Positions 34,015-44,081 of a stretch of DNA of 55,587 nucleotides are shown here, piece after piece; within the stretch, counting starts at the first letter, position 1; each line of letters starts with the position of its first letter. This DNA is from Micrococcus lacusdianchii (GTDB taxonomy: Bacteria > Actinomycetota > Actinomycetes > Actinomycetales > Micrococcaceae), in contig NZ_JAKNUW010000014.1 in assembly GCF_023155805.1 (NCBI RefSeq), forward strand, positions 1-55,587. Direction: 5' to 3'. A program made the translations under genes and the position numbers. The notes beneath the pieces were generated by a model that did no database searches, was not told the origin of the DNA, and saw nothing but the letters and a program-made list of their open reading frames with translations.

Positions 34015-34892
34015 AGCCCGCCGTCGGCCGGCCAGGCGCGCACGGTGAGGGTCTGCTCGACGTGGGCGAAGGGGCCGTCGTCGTCGTGGAGGACGGTGCT
34101 GGTCAGGCCCACGCCGTCCGGGCCCACGGTGACCTGGCCGGCGAGGCCGAGCCAGGACCCGGACGGCTGGCGGAACAGGTGGATCTGCAGATCCACGTTG
34201 GGGAAGAACCAGCCGCCCGGCCGCGCGGGCAGGGCCGGGGCGATCCCGTTGGCGGCGTCGGTGAGGCCGATCAGGCGCACGAGGTCCGTCGTCGCCTCCC
34301 CCGCCACCATGTCCACGTCCGTGGTGAGCCACACCCGCCCGTGCCCGGCGGCGTGCCCCGCCACGGTCACCCCGGACAGCGAGGCGATGTAGCCGCCGTC
34401 CCAGCCGGACAGCGCGCCGTCCTGCACGGACTCGGTGCGCGGCGGCAGTGCCTCGTCCGGCAGCTGCGCGACGGCGGCGGTGTCCAAGGCGGACAGCAGC
34501 CACGCACGCAGGGCGAGGACAGCGCGGCCGCGGGCGTGCAGCACGGACTCGACCAGCTCGATGGTCCGCCCCGGACGGATGGTGCGGGTGACCACCTCGA
34601 GTTCACCGGACCACAGCGTGCCGAGGATGTCGTAGCTCAGCCGCCCCACCCGCAGCCCCGCGGTGGTCTCATGGGCCTGCACCTCGTGCATCAGGAGCCC
34701 GGACACCGCGGCCATGTGCATCTCTTCAGCGCGCCACGCCCCCTGGGCGTGCACGGTGGAGCGCACGCGGGAGGTGCGGACGCCGTCGTCGTCGGTGACG
34801 GGATCGGCCAGGCGCACGTAGTACGCGCGCGGGTCGTCCGCGGGCTCGGGGCGGTCGGCGGCGAGGGCCTGGGTCTGGGTCTGCACGGTCAT
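34011..34892 (-). CDS. Thioesterase-family double hot-dog protein
   Basis: A 293-residue protein with two hot-dog-like halves: GLLMHEVQAHETTAGLRVGR and RLSYDILGTLWSGELEV in the first; HGRVWLTTDVDMVAGEATTD and FFPNVDLQIHLFRQPSG in the second. It fits the TesB-like acyl-CoA thioesterase superfamily. The substrate is unknown. It is operon-linked to the lipoate-ligase-like gene, which might imply acyl-chain handling, but this is only context. ATG 34892 (MTVQTQTQALAADRP) is the first sensible start. Confidence 0.78.
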   Translation of the reverse strand: MTVQTQTQALAADRPEPADDPRAYYVRLADPVTDDDGVRTSRVRSTVHAQGAWRAEEMHMAAVSGLLMHEVQAHETTAGLRVGRLSYDILGTLWSGELEVVTRTIRPGRTIELVESVLHARGRAVLALRAWLLSALDTAAVAQLPDEALPPRTESVQDGALSGWDGGYIASLSGVTVAGHAAGHGRVWLTTDVDMVAGEATTDLVRLIGLTDAANGIAPALPARPGGWFFPNVDLQIHLFRQPSGSWLGLAGQVTVGPDGVGLTSTVLHDDDGPFAHVEQTLTVRAWPADGGL

Positions 34893-34916
34893 GGGCGGAA
34901 GTCTGCCAGAACGACG

Positions 34917-34953
34917 CCGGCCGGCGACCTCCGCAGGGGAGGTCGCCGGCCGG
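34917..34953. terminator. Hairpin between metQ and the thioesterase promoter
   Basis: A 16-bp perfect inverted repeat (CCGGCCGGCGACCTCC and its complement) with a 5-base loop. It lies downstream of metQ on the minus strand and probably ends the metNIQ transcript. Confidence 0.75.
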
Positions 34954-34990
34954 TGAGGCAGGCGCGGGGCGCCGTCAGGGACGCTCCGAC

Positions 34991-35854
34991 TCAGAAGGAC
35001 GGGGTGACATCGCCGCCCGGCCAGGTCTGCTCGATGTACTCCTTGACCTCCGGCGAGTGCAGCAGCTCGTCGAGCTTCTCCACGCCCGGGGTCTTCTCCC
35101 CCTCGCGCCATGCCACGAAGTTGGCGTAGGGGTTCTCGCCGGAGATCTCCTCGACCACCACGGCGTCCTCCAGGGTCATGCCGGCCTGGATGAAGTAGTT
35201 GCCGTTGATGATGGCGAGGTCCACCGCCGGGTCGTCCAGGATCTGCACGAGGATCTCCGGCTGGTTCTCCTCGAACTGCAGGCCCTTCGGGTTCTGCTCG
35301 GGGGTGAGGGTCAGGGCGGCGGAGTCGTCCTGGATGTCCTGGAGCAGGCCGGCCTGCTCCAGCATCTTGAGGGCACGGGGCTGGTTGCCGGGGTCGTTCG
35401 TGATGGCCACGGTGGCGCCGTCCGGCACCTGGTCCACGGAGTCGAACTTCTGGGAGAACGCGGCGTAGGGCTCGATGTGCACGCCCTCGCCGTGCTCCAT
35501 CTTCAGGCCGCGCTCCTCGACCTGCTTGTTGAAGAACGGCTCGTGCATGTAGTAGTTCGCGTCGATCTTGCCCTCGTCGAGCGCGGTGTTGGGCATCTGG
35601 TAGTCGTCGAACTCCTGGATCTCCAGATCGATGCCCGCCTCCTTCGCGAGGTTCTCGTCCACGAACTCGAGGATCTGGGCGTGCGGCACGGGGTTCGCAC
35701 CCACCTTCACGACGACGGGATTCGCCGGGTCCGGGGTGGGGGCGGAGGAGGCCGCCGAGTCGGAGCCGCTGGCGCCGCAGGCGGAGAGGGCGAGGGCGAG
35801 AGCGGCGGTGCCGGCGCCGAGGGCGGTGCGGCGGGAGAGGGGTGACAGAGCCAT
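34991..35854 (-). CDS. metQ: Methionine ABC transporter substrate-binding lipoprotein
   Basis: A 287-residue NlpA/MetQ-family lipoprotein with lipobox ALALSACGASG. The mature domain has VKVGANPVPHAQILEFVDEN, YYMHEPFFNKQVEERGLKM, VAITNDPGNQPRALKMLEQA and AIINGNYFIQAGM. It binds methionine outside the membrane and hands it to MetI/MetN. I start at ATG 35854 (MALSPLSRRTAL), which has GAGGGG upstream. The longer frame lacks a sensible signal. It is the third gene of metNIQ and would share control by the SAM riboswitch. Confidence 0.95.
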   Translation of the reverse strand: MALSPLSRRTALGAGTAALALALSACGASGSDSAASSAPTPDPANPVVVKVGANPVPHAQILEFVDENLAKEAGIDLEIQEFDDYQMPNTALDEGKIDANYYMHEPFFNKQVEERGLKMEHGEGVHIEPYAAFSQKFDSVDQVPDGATVAITNDPGNQPRALKMLEQAGLLQDIQDDSAALTLTPEQNPKGLQFEENQPEILVQILDDPAVDLAIINGNYFIQAGMTLEDAVVVEEISGENPYANFVAWREGEKTPGVEKLDELLHSPEVKEYIEQTWPGGDVTPSF

Positions 35855-35907
35855 GGGAGGGGCCTTTCGTGTCGGAGGGGTGGAGAGATGAAGAAGAAGG
35901 TGAGAGG

Positions 35908-36588
35908 TCAGCGGTGGTCCATGCGGCGGATCAGCAGGTCGCCGATCCACTGGATGAGCTGCACCAGGACGACGATGACGACGATGGTCACGACCATCAC
36001 CTCGGTCTGGAATCGCTGGTAGCCGTAGTTGTAGGCGAGGCGGCCGAGGCCGCCGCCGCCGATCAGGCCGGCCATGGCCGAGTAGCCCACGAGCGTCACC
36101 AGGGTGGTGGTCGTTGCCGCGATCAGGCCGGGCATGGCTTCCGGGAGGAGGACCTTGCGGATCACCTGGCCACGGGTGGAGCCCATGACCTGCGCGGCGT
36201 CCACGGTGCCCGAGGGGATCTCACGCAGCGCCGACTCCACAAGGCGCGCGAAGAACGGCGCGGTGCCGATGGTCAGGGAGATGGTCGCCGCGATGGGCCC
36301 GATCGCCGTGCCCACGAGCCACTTGGTCAGCGGGATGAGCGCCACCATGAGGATGGCGTACGGGATCGACCTCGTGATGTTGACGATCACGGCGGACAGC
36401 ACCGTGTAGAGGGCGGGCATGGGATTCAATCCCCCCGGACGGGTCACATGCAGCACGATGCCCAGGAGGCCGCCGATCAGCACGGTGGCGACGCCGGAGA
36501 TCGCCACCATCAGCAACGTCTCCACGACCGCCTCAGGCAGGGCCTCGGTGATCGCCGGGTTCGTGGTCAGCTTCTCGAGCCAGGTCAT
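35908..36588 (-). CDS. metI: Methionine ABC transporter permease
   Basis: A 226-residue permease with about five or six transmembrane helices and the MetI-type EAA-like loop around ESALREIPSGTVDAAQVMGS. Other family sequence includes YSAMAGLIGGGGLGRLAYNY. It forms the membrane channel of the methionine importer with MetN and MetQ. Its start overlaps the metN stop (ATGA at 36585-36588) and metQ follows after about 50 bases. Confidence 0.95.
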   Translation of the reverse strand: MTWLEKLTTNPAITEALPEAVVETLLMVAISGVATVLIGGLLGIVLHVTRPGGLNPMPALYTVLSAVIVNITRSIPYAILMVALIPLTKWLVGTAIGPIAATISLTIGTAPFFARLVESALREIPSGTVDAAQVMGSTRGQVIRKVLLPEAMPGLIAATTTTLVTLVGYSAMAGLIGGGGLGRLAYNYGYQRFQTEVMVVTIVVIVVLVQLIQWIGDLLIRRMDHR

Positions 36589-37676
36589 CGGGCTCCTCCG
36601 ATCTCATCCGCGGTGACGTGGTCCTGGGCTGCCTGCCGAGCCGTGCGGACGCGAGCGGTCAGGCCTGCCTCCTGCAGGCGCGCCACCACGGCGTCGGCCG
36701 AGGCCTCCGTGGCGGACAGGCCCAGGAGCTGGTGTGAGAAGCGCTCCCCCGCGAGGTCCTCGACGGTGCCGGCCAGGATCTCGACGTCGCCGGCGCCCGC
36801 GTCGCGGACCAGCTGGGTGATGGGCAGGGAGGCGGCCCGGCCCCGGCCGAGCACCTCAACGAGGCGCTGGTCCCGAGCGGCATGGGGCGTGGGCAACGGC
36901 AGCAACGCGGCGGACAGCGGCGAGTCGAGGTCGGACGCCACGTCCCCGAGGTCGCCGGACTGGACGATCCGCCCGTCCTGCAGGAGGGACACCTCGTGGC
37001 ACAGTCGCTTGACCACGTGCATCTCGTGGGTGATGACCAGGACGGTCAGGCCCAGGCGCCGGGAAAGGTCCTCGATCAGGGTCAGGACACCCTCCGTGCT
37101 CGCGGGGTCGAGGGCCGAGGTGGGCTCGTCGCAGAGCAGCACGTCGGGGTCCGACGCGAGCGCGCGAGCGATGCCCACCCGCTGCTTCTGACCGCCGGAC
37201 AGCTGCGCCGGGTAGGACCCTTCGAAGCCCTCGAGACCCACCAGGGCGAGCAGCTCGTCTGCGCGCGCCCGACGCGCGGCGGCATCGGACCCGCCGGCGA
37301 CCTCGAGCGGATAGGCCACGTTGTCGCGGGCGGTCCGGGAGGAGAACAGGTTGGCGTGCTGGAAGACCATGCCGATCCGGCGGCGGGAGTCCAGCAGGCC
37401 GGAGCGCGACTCCCGGGTCAGGTCCTTGCCCGCCACGGAGACCGTCCCGGAGGTCGGGGGCTCGAGCAGGGTCAGGCACCGCACGAGCGTGGATTTGCCC
37501 GCGCCGGACTGGCCGATGATCCCGTGGATGCGGCCCGGGGCCACGGCGAGGTCGACGCCGCGCAGTGCACGGATCTCCTTCGCGCCCTGGCGGAAGGTCT
37601 TCTCGAGACCACGCACCTCGATCATGGGCGTGCCCATGGGATGCGCAGACGTGCTGAGAGCAGGGGAAGACGACAT
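36585..37676 (-). CDS. metN: Methionine ABC transporter ATP-binding protein with NIL domain
   Basis: A 363-residue ATPase. Walker A is GIIGQSGAGKSTLVR, the signature is YPAQLSGGQKQRVGIARALA, and Walker B is DVLLCDEPTSALDPAS. The C-terminal NIL domain (about 275-345), a methionine-sensing domain of MetN, is present. I chose ATG 37676 because AAAGGACGGGA precedes it. The later ATG at 37625 (MIEVRGLEKTF) matches the family core better but has no ribosome site, so about 17 extra residues remain doubtful. Confidence 0.94.
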   Translation of the reverse strand: MSSSPALSTSAHPMGTPMIEVRGLEKTFRQGAKEIRALRGVDLAVAPGRIHGIIGQSGAGKSTLVRCLTLLEPPTSGTVSVAGKDLTRESRSGLLDSRRRIGMVFQHANLFSSRTARDNVAYPLEVAGGSDAAARRARADELLALVGLEGFEGSYPAQLSGGQKQRVGIARALASDPDVLLCDEPTSALDPASTEGVLTLIEDLSRRLGLTVLVITHEMHVVKRLCHEVSLLQDGRIVQSGDLGDVASDLDSPLSAALLPLPTPHAARDQRLVEVLGRGRAASLPITQLVRDAGAGDVEILAGTVEDLAGERFSHQLLGLSATEASADAVVARLQEAGLTARVRTARQAAQDHVTADEIGGAR

Positions 37677-37687
37677 TCCCGTCCTTT

Positions 37688-37779
37688 CCATCGGTCCTGG
37701 CGTTAGCACCTGCGCCCGTCCGGTGGGGGCGTGGTTGCTGCGGCGTCGTCGAGCCAGATCTCTCGGCCGCTCAAGATGG
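37688..37779 (-). promoter_or_regulatory. SAM riboswitch (S-box/SAM-IV type) controlling metNIQ
   Basis: On the minus strand P1 is closed by CCATC/GATGG. Between lie GAGCGGCCGAGAGATCTGGC, GACGACGCCGCAGCAACC and CAGGTGCTAACGCC, which match the conserved SAM-binding core. The metN ribosome site follows within a few bases, so control is probably at translation. S-box and SAM-IV cannot be separated with confidence by eye. Confidence 0.88.
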
Positions 37780-37966
37780 TGAGGGGTGCCCCGGCGTCGT
37801 CACCGGTGCAGGGAAAAAGTCAACCACACCGGCGCGCCGCGGAAGGAGCGACGTGACACCGGTCTCATTCTTCGACCTCTCGGAGGGCTGAACCCCGCCT
37901 CCGGCCCGCGTCATGTGTCGTCATGTGACAAACGCCTGCCATCCAGTAGCCGGTGGCGCCCCTTCC

Positions 37967-38022
37967 CCACCACGACGCCGGCCCGCACCTTCACGGGAAG
38001 GTGCGGGCCGGCGTCGTGGTGG
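37967..38022. terminator. Perfect 26-bp hairpin downstream of nrdF
   Basis: A 26-bp perfect stem with loop ACGG, 44 bases past the nrdF stop on the minus strand. It is probably the terminator of the nrd transcript and separates it from the metN promoter region. Confidence 0.8.
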
Positions 38023-38065
38023 CCTGCGGACGGCGGGGCCCATCAATGGCCTCAGGCGGGCGAGG

Positions 38066-39073
<1,008 letters not shown>

Positions 39074-39250
39074 TCACGTCCTTCTGGGGTGCGAGATCGG
39101 CGAAATCACGCCATTTTCGGGCGCGTCTCAAGGGGAGAGGCGGGCCGCGGTCGGATCCACCATTCTAGGCCGGGACCCGACATCGGCGGTGCCCTTCACC
39201 GGCGTGGCGTGAGGTGATCTTCATCGTGGCGAAGACGGCGCGCAGAGCAG

Positions 39251-39281
39251 CGAGGCGCCCCTGCAGGACAGGGGCGCCTCG
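39251..39281. terminator. Hairpin downstream of the repeat surface-protein gene
   Basis: A 13-bp perfect inverted repeat (CGAGGCGCCCCTG and its complement), 5-base loop, 29 bases past the surface-protein stop. If efficient, it would stop transcription from the nrdHIE side before nrdF. Confidence 0.7.
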
Positions 39282-39309
39282 GGACGGCCGAGCGCGGCCG
39301 CACTTGGTC

Positions 39310-40536
39310 TCAGCGGACGGCGAACAGGCGGCGGGCCCGCACGAGCACGCCCGCGGCCACCGCGACACCGGCGAGCAGCCACCACCGGGCATCGTCACCG
39401 GTCTGCACCAGCTCCGGCATGCGGTGCTGGTCCTCGGCCTCCTCGGCGTCCCCACCGGCGGGGAGCTCCTCGTCCGAGCTCACGGGGGACGCCGGCGCCG
39501 GATCCTCGCCGTGCGGCTCGTCCGCCATGGCGCCGTCCAGGCCCCACTCCGCCAGGAGCGCGGGGTCCGTGACGAGCACGCGCGTCACGCTCTGCGTCTC
39601 ACCGTCCACGAGGAGCTCGATCCGCAGGTCCTCCTGGACCGCGAGCTCGGCCGGGGTCAGGTCGGCACACGGCGTGCGGCCCACGACGAGCACCCAGTCG
39701 GCGGTCTCGTCGATCGGCTCCGCCCACACGGCGGCGTCGGGGCTGAAGAGGTCGGCGAGGGTGGCCACGAAGGCGTCCCCGGCGTACATGCACGTCGTGT
39801 CCCCGTACGTCTGCAGGGCCGCGAGCTGGTCCTCGGTGAGGTACTCGGACGGGTCCACGGACTCGGTGGACCAGCCGATCCTCTCGAGCAGCGCCTCCTG
39901 CTCCGCGGTCAGCTCGGCTTCGGGATCCTCCTCCAGCAGCGCCCAGATCTCCTCGAGCTGGGCCTCCTCCTCGTCGGTGAGTTCGGGCCACGGGTCTCCC
40001 CCGCCCGCCTTCTCCAGGAGCTCCTCCTGCTCTGCGCTCAGCTCGGCCTCGGGGTCCTCTTCCAGGAGCGCCCAGATCTCGTCGAGCGCGTCGATCTCCT
40101 CGTCGGTGAGGTCGGCCCACGGGTTGTCCAACCCCGCCTTGGTCAGCAGCGCCTCCTGCTCGGCGGTCAGCGGGGCGTTCGGGTCCTCGTCCCACAGCGC
40201 GAAGATCTCGTCGAGCTGAGCCTCCTCCTCGTCGGTGAGCTGAGGCCAGATGTCCTCGACGTCGCCGTCGCCCCACTCCCCCTCCCCTCCGAGGCCGAGG
40301 AGGGACCAGAACGGACCGCTCAGCTCGACCTCCTCGCCGTGGCGGTCGACGACGCGCAGCACGACCTCCGGGAACATCTCCTCCGGCGCATCCGACTCGT
40401 TCGAGGCGACGGACGGGGTGGACGCGTACGGCGCCGCCGGGGCGGCCTCCGCAGCGTGGGCCGGCAGGGCGCCGAGCCCCACGGTGAGGGACATGCCGAG
40501 GACGGCGGCGGCCAGACGGGGCGCGGTGACGGACAT
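39310..40536 (-). CDS. Repeat-containing, sortase-type surface protein inserted between nrdE and nrdF
   Basis: A 408-residue precursor with signal peptide (LAAAVLGMSLTVGLGALPAHA). Three tandem 43-residue repeats (residues 97-221) follow, built on W-x-x-LTDEEExQLDEIWALLEE and DPxAELTAEQEALL. A globular part with two cysteines comes next, then a Gly/Pro/Asp-rich spacer. The end reads PELVQTGDDARWWLLAGVAV and then Arg-rich residues: a sorting-signal layout in which LVQTG stands in for LPXTG. I start at ATG 40536 (GGAGAAGCCT upstream). The function is unknown. The acidic repeats might bind cations or act as a stalk. Sortase substrate status is inference. Confidence 0.8.
   Translation of the reverse strand: MSVTAPRLAAAVLGMSLTVGLGALPAHAAEAAPAAPYASTPSVASNESDAPEEMFPEVVLRVVDRHGEEVELSGPFWSLLGLGGEGEWGDGDVEDIWPQLTDEEEAQLDEIFALWDEDPNAPLTAEQEALLTKAGLDNPWADLTDEEIDALDEIWALLEEDPEAELSAEQEELLEKAGGGDPWPELTDEEEAQLEEIWALLEEDPEAELTAEQEALLERIGWSTESVDPSEYLTEDQLAALQTYGDTTCMYAGDAFVATLADLFSPDAAVWAEPIDETADWVLVVGRTPCADLTPAELAVQEDLRIELLVDGETQSVTRVLVTDPALLAEWGLDGAMADEPHGEDPAPASPVSSDEELPAGGDAEEAEDQHRMPELVQTGDDARWWLLAGVAVAAGVLVRARRLFAVR
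39874..40248 (-). repeat. Three tandem 129-bp repeats within the surface-protein gene
   Basis: Encode residues 97-139, 140-182 and 183-221. Each opens with W and LTDEE and contains EEDP and TAEQEALL or a close variant. The third unit lacks the last four residues. Units two and three are the most alike. Confidence 0.85.
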
Positions 40537-40694
40537 GAGGCTTCTCCATTGTTCGAGGAGGGGACTCCGGGCATCCCGGACGTCTGGTCTCGGCACAGTC
40601 GCCGGGTGACCTGAGACACAGGATAGAACTTGAGGGTGGGCAAGATGGCGTGTCGCGCCCCGGTCGACCTCCCCGTCGCCGCGCCCCGGGAACG

Positions 40695-40727
40695 CGGCGA
40701 CGCCCCCTGCAGGAGGGTGCGTCGCCG
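40695..40727. terminator. Hairpin after nrdE
   Basis: CGGCGACGC and its complement enclose a partly self-complementary loop (CCCTGCAGGAGGG), 27 bases past the nrdE stop. It may separate nrdHIE from the surface-protein gene. Confidence 0.55.
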
Positions 40728-40753
40728 TCGTCGTGGGGAGGTGGGCGCAGGGC

Positions 40754-42922
40754 TCAGAGCATGCAGCTCACGCAGCCCTCGACCTCGGTGCCCTCAAGGG
40801 CGAGCTGGCGCAGACGGATGTAGTAGATCGTCTTGATGCCCTTCTTCCACGCGTAGATCTGGGCGCGGTTGAGGTCGCGCGTGGTGGCCGTGTCCTTGAA
40901 GAACAGGGTCAGGGACAGGCCCTGGTCCACGTGCTGCGTGGCCGCGGCGTACGTGTCGATGATCTTCTCGTAGCCGATCTCGTACGCGTCCTCGTAGTAC
41001 TCGAGGTTCTCGTTGGAGAGGAACGGCGCCGGGTAGTACACGCGGCCGAGCTTGCCCTCCTTGCGGATCTCGATCTTCGAGGCCACGGGGTGGATCGAGG
41101 AGGTCGAGTTGTTGATGTAGGAGATCGAGCCGGTCGGCGGGACGGCCTGCAGGTTGCGGTTGAACAGGCCGTGCTCCTGGACCTTGGCCTTGAGCTCGCG
41201 CCAGTCCTGCTGCGTGGGGACGTGGATGCCGGCGTCGGCGAACAGGGCGGCCACGCGCTCGGTGGCGGGCTTCCACTCGGCGTCGGTGTACTTGTCGAAG
41301 AACTCGCCGGAGGCGTACTGCGAGTCCTCGAACCCGCCGAACCGCTCCCCCGTCTCCTGGGCGATCAGGTTGGAGGCGCGCAGGGCGTGGAAGAGCACCG
41401 TGTAGAAGTAGATGTTCGTGAAGTCGATGCCCTCCTCCGAGCCGTAGTGCACGCGCTCGCGGGCGAGGTAGCCGTGGAGGTTCATCTGGCCCAGGCCGAT
41501 CGCGTGGGAGCGGTCGTTGCCCTTGGCGATCGACGGCACGGACTGGATGTTCGACATCACGGACACCGCGGTGAGCGCCCGGATGGCCGTCTCCACGGAC
41601 AGCCCGAAGTCCGGGGAGTCCATGGTCTTGGCGATGTTCATGGAGCCGAGGTTGCAGGAGATGTCCTCGCCCACGTGCTCGTAGGTCAGGTCCTCGTGGT
41701 ACGTGGAGGCGTCGGAGACCTGCAGGATCTCGGAGCAGAGGTTGGACATGGTGATCCGGCCCTTGATCGGGTTGGCGCGGTTCACGGTGTCCTCGAACAC
41801 CACGTACGGGTAGCCGGACTCGAACTGGATCTCGGCGAGGGTCTGGAAGAACTCGCGCGCGTTGATCTTGGTCTTCTTGATCCGCGCGTCGTCCACCATC
41901 TCGTCGTACTTCTCCGTCACGGAGATCTCGGAGAAGGCCTTGCCGTACACGCGCTCCACGTCATACGGGGAGAACAGGTACATGTCCTCGTTGCGCTTGG
42001 CCAGCTCGAACGTGATGTCCGGGATGACGACGCCGAGCGAGAGGGTCTTGATGCGGATCTTCTCGTCCGCGTTCTCGCGCTTGGTGTCCAGGAAGCGGTG
42101 GATGTCCGGGTGGTGCGCGTGCAGGTACACGGCGCCGGCGCCCTGGCGCGCGCCCAGCTGGTTGGCGTAGGAGAAGGAGTCCTCGAGCAGCTTCATGACG
42201 GGCAGGACGCCGGAGGACTGGTTCTCGATGTGCTTGATGGGCGCACCCTGCTCACGGATGTTCGTCAGCGACAGGGCCACGCCGCCGCCGCGCTTGGACA
42301 GCTGCAGGGCGGAGTTGATGCCGCGGGCGATCGACTCCATGTTGTCCTCGATGCGCAGCAGGAAGCAGGAGACGAGCTCGCCGCGCTGCTTCTTGCCGGC
42401 GTTGAGGAACGTGGGCGTGGCCGGCTGGAAGCGGCCCGAGATCATCTCGTCCACCAGGTGCGTGGCCATGGCCTGGTCGCCCTGGGCCAGGTGGAGGGCG
42501 ACGACGGCGACGCGGTCCTCGTAGCGCTCCAGGTAGCGCTGGCCGTCGAACGTCTTGAGCGCGTAGGAGGTGTAGAACTTGAACGCGCCGAGGAAGGTGG
42601 GGAAGCGGAACTTCGCCTTGTAGGCGCGGTCGAACGTGGCCCGGACGAACTCGAACGGGTACTGGTCGAACGTCTCCGTCTCGTAGTAGTCGTTCTTCTG
42701 CAGGTACTCGAGCTTCTCCTCGAGGTCGTGGAAGAACACCGTGTTGGTGTTCACGTGCTGCAGGAAGTACTGGCGGGCGGCGGCGTGGTCCGCCTCGAAC
42801 TGGATCCGCCCGTCCGCGCCGTACAGGTTCAGCATGGCGTTGAGCTCGTGGTAGCCCAGGCCCTGCCAGGCCTCGGGCATGGTCTTGGCCTGCTGGATCA
42901 GGTCGGCCTCGGTGACGGTCAT
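40754..42922 (-). CDS. nrdE: Class Ib ribonucleotide reductase alpha subunit
   Basis: A 722-residue catalytic subunit reducing NDPs to dNDPs. Landmarks include [20 protein letters not shown], the active-site SNLCSEILQ loop, the radical-relay region with [25 protein letters not shown], and the C-terminal redox pair in [10 protein letters not shown]. The electrons come from NrdH. I start at ATG 42922 ([15 protein letters not shown]), which overlaps the nrdI stop (ATGA). The longer open frame would run back into nrdI. Confidence 0.97.
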   Translation of the reverse strand: MTVTEADLIQQAKTMPEAWQGLGYHELNAMLNLYGADGRIQFEADHAAARQYFLQHVNTNTVFFHDLEEKLEYLQKNDYYETETFDQYPFEFVRATFDRAYKAKFRFPTFLGAFKFYTSYALKTFDGQRYLERYEDRVAVVALHLAQGDQAMATHLVDEMISGRFQPATPTFLNAGKKQRGELVSCFLLRIEDNMESIARGINSALQLSKRGGGVALSLTNIREQGAPIKHIENQSSGVLPVMKLLEDSFSYANQLGARQGAGAVYLHAHHPDIHRFLDTKRENADEKIRIKTLSLGVVIPDITFELAKRNEDMYLFSPYDVERVYGKAFSEISVTEKYDEMVDDARIKKTKINAREFFQTLAEIQFESGYPYVVFEDTVNRANPIKGRITMSNLCSEILQVSDASTYHEDLTYEHVGEDISCNLGSMNIAKTMDSPDFGLSVETAIRALTAVSVMSNIQSVPSIAKGNDRSHAIGLGQMNLHGYLARERVHYGSEEGIDFTNIYFYTVLFHALRASNLIAQETGERFGGFEDSQYASGEFFDKYTDAEWKPATERVAALFADAGIHVPTQQDWRELKAKVQEHGLFNRNLQAVPPTGSISYINNSTSSIHPVASKIEIRKEGKLGRVYYPAPFLSNENLEYYEDAYEIGYEKIIDTYAAATQHVDQGLSLTLFFKDTATTRDLNRAQIYAWKKGIKTIYYIRLRQLALEGTEVEGCVSCML

Positions 42923-43392
42923 GGCTGCAGTCCTTCCAGGCGCTCCCGGACGGCGGTGACGTCCTCGGGGGTGCCCATCAGCTCGAATTTGTAGAGGAGG
43001 GGGACCTTGCACTTGCGGGCGATGATGTAGCCCGCGGCGCAGTAGTCCTCGTAGAAGTTGGTGTTGCCGGAGGCGAGCACGCCCCGGATCAGCGCCCGGT
43101 TGCCCGGGACGTTGAGGAACTTGATCACCTGCTTGGGGACCTCCCCGCCGTCGCTCCCTCCCCCGCCGTAGGTGGGGGTGAGGAGGACGAACGGGACGGT
43201 GGCGCCCAGCGTGGGCTCCCGCGTGATCAGGGGAAGACGCGCGGCCCGCCCCGCGGGCAGGCCGAGCTTCTCGACGAAGCGGTGGGTGTACCCGGAGGCG
43301 GAGGAGAAGTAGATCAGTCCCGCGTCCGTGGGGACGAGTCCCTGCGCCTCCGCGCCCCGGATGTGGTTCGGGTCGGCGGTGGCTGCGGTCAT
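42919..43392 (-). CDS. nrdI: NrdI, flavodoxin-like activator of class Ib RNR
   Basis: A 157-residue flavodoxin with the FMN phosphate loop in [19 protein letters not shown], then [19 protein letters not shown] and [19 protein letters not shown]. It generates the oxidant that assembles the NrdF Mn-tyrosyl cofactor. The C-terminal region ([20 protein letters not shown]) is typical. It sits 8 bases after nrdH and overlaps nrdE. Confidence 0.95.
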   Translation of the reverse strand: MTAATADPNHIRGAEAQGLVPTDAGLIYFSSASGYTHRFVEKLGLPAGRAARLPLITREPTLGATVPFVLLTPTYGGGGSDGGEVPKQVIKFLNVPGNRALIRGVLASGNTNFYEDYCAAGYIIARKCKVPLLYKFELMGTPEDVTAVRERLEGLQP

Positions 43393-43400
43393 CCGGGCGC

Positions 43401-43646
43401 TCAGGCCACCTGGGTGGCGGCGGCCTCGGCCAGCGCGTCGATCTTGTCCGGGCGGAAGCCGGACCAGGAGTCGGTCTCAGTGACCACGACGGGCGCCTGC
43501 ATGAAGCCGAGGCCGCGGACGCGCTCGAGGGCCTCCGGGTCCTGGGACATGTCCACGACGTCGTAGGCGATGCCCTTCTTGTCCAGGGCGCGGTAGGTTG
43601 CGTTGCACTGGACGCAGGCGGGCTTGGTGTAGACGGTGACGGTCAT
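43401..43646 (-). CDS. nrdH: NrdH redoxin
   Basis: An 81-residue glutaredoxin-fold protein with the active-site CVQC in [20 protein letters not shown], and [15 protein letters not shown] and [20 protein letters not shown], which are diagnostic for NrdH. It is the electron donor for NrdE via thioredoxin reductase. ATG 43646 is correct for the family; the frame continues upstream without similarity. It is the first gene of the nrd transcript. Confidence 0.96.
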   Translation of the reverse strand: MTVTVYTKPACVQCNATYRALDKKGIAYDVVDMSQDPEALERVRGLGFMQAPVVVTETDSWSGFRPDKIDALAEAAATQVA

Positions 43647-43764
43647 GGCGGTGGCGTCCCTCTCGCTGAAGTGGTGGTGGCTGTCTCGGCCCGGGGGCCG
43701 GGGGAAGTCGGTCGCGGCGGGTGTCCCCCCGGTGAACGGGAGGAGACCTCGGTGCGTGGAATCG

Positions 43765-43812
43765 ATACTACATCTGGGTGCCACCGGCACCGCTGAGCAC
43801 TACATGTAGTAG
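43765..43812. promoter_or_regulatory. Two NrdR-box-like motifs in the nrdHIE promoter region
   Basis: CTACAT occurs in ATACTACATCTGGGTG (43765-43780) and in GCACTACATGTAGTAG (43797-43812), 32 bases apart, about three helical turns. Paired boxes of this type at that spacing are typical of NrdR operators upstream of nrd genes. A TAGTAT hexamer on the minus strand overlaps the first box, so NrdR binding would block the promoter. Confidence 0.75.
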
Positions 43813-44081
43813 TTGCACCGCTGTGCTTCGAGTTGACATCCCATCCACACCGCGCTCCACAGGAAGGGGCGAATCACAACGGCGTAACCATGCGGGACAC
43901 GCCCGGTGGAGGTTCGGCTGTCCACAGCCGGCCGGGGGTGTGGACGGCTCCGTCCCCACCCGGAAAGTCGCTCCGGCCACACCGGAAGACGGCGTGTCCG
44001 GGGGTGCCGCGGACACAAGATGTGGGTCCGAGCCGGGTCGGCCACCGGAATGCCCCGCCACCTCCGCCGGTTCCCCTCCCC

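Noticed and set aside
40733-42994. A 753-residue + strand frame opposite nrdE
   Set aside because: Same mirror effect; nrdE carries all catalytic motifs.
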